Positions 58,401-64,000 of a DNA stretch of 64,000 nt are shown in pieces. How positions within the stretch are numbered: the first letter of the stretch is position 1; each line of letters starts with the position of its first letter. The stretch lies in the NCBI GenBank assembly GCA_003255025.1, contig QANY01013831.1, positions 703,653-767,652 of the forward strand, read 5' to 3'. The position numbers and the translations under genes were made by a program. This stretch comes from Datisca glomerata. Its lineage: Eukaryota; Streptophyta; Magnoliopsida; Cucurbitales; Datiscaceae. The notes under the pieces are model-generated. The model was not told the DNA's origin, did not search any database, and saw nothing but the letters and a program-made list of their open reading frames with translations.

Positions 58401-60861
58401 TGGCATCAAAATGAGAGGTAAATCAAAGTAAATGACTGGTTCATCACCATAGTAGAAATATAATCAAGAGAATTCTCACCGCCGATGATTTTGATAGTAG
58501 TTATCTAGCTGATAGTAGATGTAAATTGGAGCTTTCATTGATCTGTGCACCTACAAAAGAAGTAGAGAAAGAAAAGAAGAACAGAATGAAACGAAAGGAA
58601 CATTAAAGTGCAGTTAAATTAAGTAATAACATTTCATTTTTAGTATCCTCCGTATTTCTAAAGTCCAGTTTGATAATAAAATAACAGAAAATCATTTAAT
58701 CAATCAAACTCATTATCTATTTAAGAACTTCTGACAGACACCGTCGTTTATGTGAGTGAGACGTCTTTCTAGTTTCTCAATTATACTTCTACAGTTACTT
58801 TTTTATTGGTAAAAAGAATATGTATCATAAAAAAAATCCCAAAGGGTGATTACTATCAATTTACTATTTACTGACAAAACCCACTTTCATTTTTATTTAA
58901 TTAAGAGGGTCCTTAATTAACTGATATCCTAAGAATTATTATAGTTGTATTCTTTCATTTTGAATAAATCATACATCACTATATATTTTAAAAGAATCAT
59001 CTCATCAATCTATAATTAGTTGATATACAAAGGCATTTTTATCAAGCCAAACTCCAGAAATAATTGGCCATTGTCCATGACCTGATCTTTCTGAGACAAA
59101 CTATGACATTTAGAGACCTCTTGAACACCAGCATCAAATCATCTTACTTAATCAGTCCTATCAACTCCCTATCAACTCGATGAAAACTATAGATCAATAT
59201 TATTATATTCCTACCACAGACAGAACAGAATCATCAGAAATATTGTGGAAGACAACAACAACAATGTTCGTTTTACATCTTATTCGGCTCAGAAACTGTA
59301 AGCAGAAAAATTAACTTGTTGAGGGAGGGTATGTCCACGACCATTGTGAGCGAAAATGAATTATCAATGCCAAAGTAAAAGTATACCTTCAAATGACGAC
59401 TACAATTTTTCGGGATTGAGTTATCTCTAATATATGCCAGCTTATCGCTTCTAAATTCCTTAGGTACGCATTCAGTATCATATCGCTCCACAATTTCAAC
59501 AACCTGCACAAACATTCTCAACCAGCATATACCATTTGTTATGCACAATCTGAGTAATATAATTTCAAATTACAGTTCCATTTGATATACATGATTAACT
59601 AAATAAATCATTCTTTTACGGAATAAGAAAAACTGTTTACACAAAATAGCAGGACATATTAAAAGGAAAGACAGTAACTTACCAAAAATAAATAAAAGGA
59701 AAGACAATGAAACTTTGTTCCGACAAACAAAAAGAGAGACAAAAAAAAAGGAATTTAGAAAGGAAATAAAATAGTAGATTTACAAAATAAATCAAGGAAT
59801 TAAGGTTAAGAAATTACTAATGCAATAAACCAATCATACTTAGGAAATGTTGGCTTCTGCAGATTTCTCTCACCGGTCGCTGCGTATGAGTGAGCATCCA
59901 TTTTCCCATTAAAATACAAATACTATTTTCGAGATAATTAAGGAGAAACTAACAGTCAATAAAACTGAAGTCCCTAAAGAAACAGATAACTCCAGGATAT
60001 TTCAGAAACTAGAGAGGAGAACTCACATTACGTGATGCATGAAGGGTAACAAGCCCGATAGGAATGAAGAGTATACCCAACGATAGGAAAATAGAGATGA
60101 CCTGCAAGAAAATGGTCAGCATCTTAATTACAAAAATTAGATAAGGACAATGCAACACCCATATTAGTGGTGGTTTTCACTCACCCATGCAGGTGTAAGC
60201 ACAGGTTTACAAGCTGGAAGTCTCTGTTGAGTGAACAGGTAGTAGGCTACATCCAAAAAACCAAATTCATAGGCATAAATCATATATTAAGTGAATTTAG
60301 ATCTGGAAAAATACGAAAAAGGAAACAAAGGAGAGTGATAGAGTCAATGAGATCTGAAATGGCAAATAATTCCAAGTTGCAATCAGCAACACAGAAAATA
60401 CAATGCACAATTATTTGAACTTTATTAATTAAATATTTAATTTTACATTATTTATTTCCATTTTTCTTCAGTAGGTTTTAAAGGTCCAATCCAGCAGACA
60501 AATATGAAATATACACAGAGCCAACACAAGAGTTTTCCAACATAGTAAAGCTACTGGATCCTTCCAAGAAATTTGGTAATCTGTCCATTTCACTATAACA
60601 AAAACTGGATAAAATAATTGTAATTAGTATAATATATGGATGATTACTAGCAATTAAAGCATGTGTAGAACAACAATGACAACATCACCATCAGATGCAT
60701 TTTGCAAATCTACAGCCAACATTTTAGATACATTAATTTCCCACCCCCACCAAGAGAGGGAGGGGGGGGGGAGGTAAGTTACCTTTTTGTCGCCTTGAGT
60801 TCGCCGGAAGTGACTGAGCACCTCTAGAAGAGACTGAAGCACTGCCTTCATCCACATCCAT
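55465..60861 (-). CDS. ALIS: ALA-interacting subunit (ALIS), CDC50/LEM3 family, 8 exons
   Basis: Beta subunit of P4-ATPase phospholipid flippases; it is needed for exit of the ALA ATPase from the ER and for flipping at Golgi/plasma membrane. Exons on the minus strand: 60861-60783, 60246-60185, 60101-60027, 59503-59387, 58550-58480, 57833-57536, 56484-56195 and 55519-55465. All are GT-AG in phase, giving 348 residues. N-terminal MDVDEGSASVSSRGAQ leads to the family signature FTQQRLPACKPVLTPAWV, then TM1 (about 48-66). The ectodomain has paired Cys (C84/C106 and C157/C171), YYQNHRRYVKSRSDQQ, VPCGLIAWSLFNDTF with N-glycosylation sequons, and LVLSTSTWLGGKNDFLG. TM2 is at about 303-325 and the tail is RPYGDTAYLPWNRKSSSS. 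Length is typical. The start is the first ATG of exon 1, and no lesion was seen. Which ALIS paralogue it is cannot be told. Confidence 0.95.
55945..55982. repeat. Poly(G) tract with one ambiguous base in ALIS intron 7
   Basis: About 37 consecutive G on the plus strand with an N at 55964, followed by TGTGTG. Its length is probably unreliable in the assembly. It lies within the intron 55520-56194. Confidence 0.9.
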
Positions 60862-61870
60862 TAATACTAAATTTCAGATACAGATCCAATAGTATCTTTT
60901 GATCAGCCCCTGTTTTCCAATGACGCTGTGGCAAAACCAAAAGATTATGTCAATTTATATTAAGTAATTCAAGATACAAAGAAACAAAAGGCGACTATTA
61001 TAAACTTAACACTCAGAAGGCTCAAACTCTTCTGTTTCCTTTTCTTAGTACTGGGAAACTAATATACCATTAGTAGTTTGAGTCGAACTAAAGAAAAAGT
61101 GAACAACAGGACCATAAAATTAACTAAAAGTGATTTTTGAAGCTTGACATAGCATCTGCCTTTCAATACATTCATATTTTTCACTTGTGATGAAATGTTA
61201 AATGATACCTTCTATATAGTTTGCTGTAATTCATCGATCCAGAATGGAATTCAAATGTACCTCTCCCAGATGAGGTAATAAACAAAATTTAACCTTAGTC
61301 TTTTTTCATGCCATATCATCTTTTACATCCAGAATCAAACATGTATATAAATTTGGCATGCGGTTAACACATTACTAGTTCTCAATTGAATGAAAGTACC
61401 AAAACTGACAAATATTTGCGTCTAGTCGGGTAATATAGTTTTGGCCTAATGGTTGCTAAGCTCACAAGAGCTTACCCACTTCAAGTTGTATGTAAAACAT
61501 ATCGATAAGAAACTTATGAAGAAAACGAATTTACGAGAAAGATGCTTTGTTGACAGAATTTCTGTATAGAACAAACGAAGAATATATCTCAGTCTCTCAT
61601 GATCTTCACAAATTCTCTGTAATCAAACACAAGTGCAACTGCAGGACGCAACAATTAACACTGACACCCTCTAATTGGACCAGAAACCTTACACCTGGTT
61701 CAAAAAAGAACATGAAAAATGAAGAACTGAGTTTCATCGTCAAGAGCTGTAATTATTACCTGAGAAAGAGAGAGAGATTGTGCAATGGAACTCAAAATCG
61801 ATGCGATGAGAGATTGCTTGTCGAGACGATAGTGAAACCGGTGATATATTCTTAGCTTTCAGAAAGAGAA
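60862..61870 (-). other. Probable ALIS 5' UTR: two exons and a leader intron
   Basis: On the minus strand, CTCTTTCTCAG|GTAATA gives a donor at 61759 after a candidate first exon (about 61870-61760) rich in CT. TTTTGCCACAG|CGTC gives an acceptor that starts a second leader exon at 60925, 64 bases upstream of the ATG. The intervening sequence of about 830 bp would be a leader intron. Inferred from consensus only. Confidence 0.45.
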
Positions 61871-63534
61871 ATTGGACGTGAGAGTCGAAACTTTGGCTTC
61901 ATCAGAAATCATTATGGAAATCAATTAATTATTTAATATAATCCCGAAATACCTTTTCAATTTTAAATCATTTTTCAAACAAATTTCTATTATCAATTAT
62001 TAATCAAACAGTTTTGATCTCAATTTATGATTCACCGTGTTTCAAAAGAATATCATTAACTGACTCTTTATTTCCAATTTTATATTAATTTAATAAATTT
62101 AATTATGATATTTAACGGATCTTATCTATCTATCTATATAATATAATATTAATATCTATAATATATTAAAAGGGGAAACAAGTTTATAATTTTTTAGGAC
62201 AATTATATTCACATATTTTTTTTTAAATCATAAAATGCACCTAAGAGTACATTTATCACATTCTTATTTGTTATTCTCATTTGGTACATTTGAACAGTTA
62301 TAAATCTAATAAATACAACTTTTAGTTTGAAACAGTACTATTTTTTCTAAAGATGAAATAATACCACTTTTATAAATAGAGAAGTATATATTGTTATGAT
62401 AGAAACAACAATATATAATTGTATGAATAAAGCCACACAAAATTTACAAACAAAAAATTATATTTGCAATACAAACGAAAAATGGACGATCAAAGTTTTA
62501 AATAAAATATGAAATAAATAATTTAATTCTAATAACATCATTTTTGTCTTTTAATTTTTTAGAGCATATTTCTATTCTACAGTCTTAAGTTTTTTTTCTA
62601 CAAACATACATGAGATAATGGGACGTGGTTGAATCAAAATATATTAAGAAATACAAATAATACAGTATAACATTATATTAATTTTATTAAAATAAATTGA
62701 AATAAATAATATGGTGTTATATACTTCTATTTAATTAACATAAATACAATATTATTATAAATAACAATAATAGTTAAAATTATGATATGTAAAATTACAC
62801 GTACGTCGTAAGTATGTATTGACTAGTAACTTAAAAAGAGGCTTGCAAAAGAGAAACTTTTAAATTCTATAATTGCCCCCATTGGTTGATATTTAATTCT
62901 AGGTTTACGTATTATTAACTAATTTTCTCATATATGTATTTTTCCTTTATTTTTTCCTTCGAATTTATGGTCTACTGTTTTAATTTTTTTTATCCAGATT
63001 TTTCTTTTATTTGGATTTCCTTTCGCTTAGGGATTTATTGAAAAAATCCAATAGTGGACTTAATTATAAATTAAAACTCTTGAGACTTTTGCCTTCATAG
63101 TTTGTTCAATGAATCCCATGTATCTGTAAAAAAAGAAGCAAGAATCTTATGTAGAATCTTAAACATTTATTTGGATTCAATTTGAGTCTTAATTTTATCT
63201 AAGTTCTTTCTTTATAGTTGATGGCATTGAACTTTGAATTTTTGTTTAATATTGACTGTGTGCATTGTAATCTGAGAGGGAAGTTGAAGCAATTACGGTT
63301 GATAATGTGTGGCGTGAGTGAATGTATGTTCATCAATAAGTTTCTATTTTACCTCATATGAGTTTGTAATTTTTTTTAATAATATCTCGATTAATATTAG
63401 GGTAAAATACAGCTTTGCGTCTTATAATTTGGGGTAGTTTTTATTTGCAACCCTCCATTTTAAGAAGTAGCAGATAAGATGTTACATTTACATTGTTGTT
63501 CCACGTTTGCCCTTCCGTAGGTATTCCGCTATCA
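61871..63534. other. AT-rich intergenic region
   Basis: Promoter side of the ALIS gene and beyond. Very AT-rich, with no gene seen. 62115-62180 (TATCTATCTATATAATATAA, later AAAAGGGGAAAC) and 63400-63530 (GGGTAAAATACAGCTTTG...) look like dispersed-repeat fragments. Confidence 0.4.
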
Positions 63535-64000
63535 CTACAAGAAAAACCTAATATTGCGCCGGTTTGTTTAACCGTCGTTAATTGTTTAAAAAGAGAAGTA
63601 ATTGCGACGGTTTATTTAAGCATCGCAAATCTGTGATATATCCCGACGGTTTTATGTAAACCGTCGGAATTGGTTATGATATACCGACGGTCCCTATAAA
63701 CCGTCGGGAATAAACCTTTTTTTACGGACAATTTATGACGGTTCAGTTGACCCGTCGCATTTGGTGAGAAACTCACCCGTTTTTTTCGGCGGTTTAACTG
63801 AACCGTCGGGATATAGGTGCTTGTTGGGCCTTTTTTACGACGGTTCGCCCAAACCGTCGCAGTATGAGACTCGACCGTTTTTTCCGACGGTTCACATGAA
63901 CTGTCATGATAGAATCTACTGCTACGATTTTAAAAACCATAACAATAGAAAAACCCTAAATGAATTTTAAAAACTAGCGCTTTTATTTCTCCCCCCCCCC
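63535..64000 (+). mobile_element. 5' end of a CACTA transposon (continues past the window)
   Basis: Starts CACTACAAGAAAAACC, the CACTA-superfamily terminus. Subterminal region holds at least six short inverted motifs of the form GACGGTT(N)AACCGTC (near 63605, 63645, 63680, 63735, 63785, 63837 and 63880), typical transposase-binding repeats. No coding region is reached; the window ends in a C run of ten or more. Confidence 0.85.

Noticed and set aside
60654..60857. Frame starting MWMKAVLQSLLEVLSHF as the ALIS N-terminus
   Set aside because: The overlapping frame MDVDEGSASVSS... from the ATG at 60861 is the one that splices in phase to the FTQQ-LPACKP signature.

Overview
The window reads as nuclear DNA of a flowering plant, most likely a eudicot; I cannot name the species. 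The grounds are AT-rich intergenic DNA, two conserved plant genes split by GT-AG introns, a block of plastid DNA, CACTA, Ty3/gypsy and MITE-like repeats, and a 25 kb cluster of endogenous pararetrovirus (Caulimoviridae) copies.

Layout. 1-9000 is gene-poor and made of repeat remnants: a duplicated gypsy LTR/primer-site unit, a tRNA-Met primer-site remnant, a long hairpin and a GC-rich islet. 9471-15629 (+) is a nine-exon DEAD-box RNA helicase close to Arabidopsis RH1 (515 codons, no lesion). 16000-22320 is intergenic with two possible small-protein genes (20035, 22093) and a CACTA end. 22681-47470 is the pararetrovirus block: copy A (-), copy B (+), fragment D (-) and copy C (+), joined in alternating orientation, with TA dinucleotide tracts at both outer ends. 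Every coding region except a short leader ORF is broken. 48016-50270 is an element with terminal inverted repeats that carries a 186-bp-period palindromic minisatellite. About 51300-54300 is plastid DNA (trnS-GGA, rps4 pseudogene, inverted trnL-UAA). 55465-60861 (-) is an intact eight-exon ALIS/CDC50 gene, the beta subunit of P4-ATPase lipid flippases. A CACTA element starts at 63535 and runs off the end.

Most notable point. Copies A and C carry an AlkB-type 2-oxoglutarate/Fe(II) dioxygenase domain in the viral pol region, downstream of a shared, heavily deleted reverse transcriptase and truncated RNase H. Copy B has RT-RNase H and no AlkB. AlkB domains are known in RNA viruses such as Betaflexiviridae, and I know of none in Caulimoviridae. 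The shared A/C lesions suggest an RT-defective, AlkB-bearing lineage alongside an RT-competent one, or a later duplication of one defective insert.

The two host genes are complete by exon phase and splice-site reading and appear functionally unrelated to each other.
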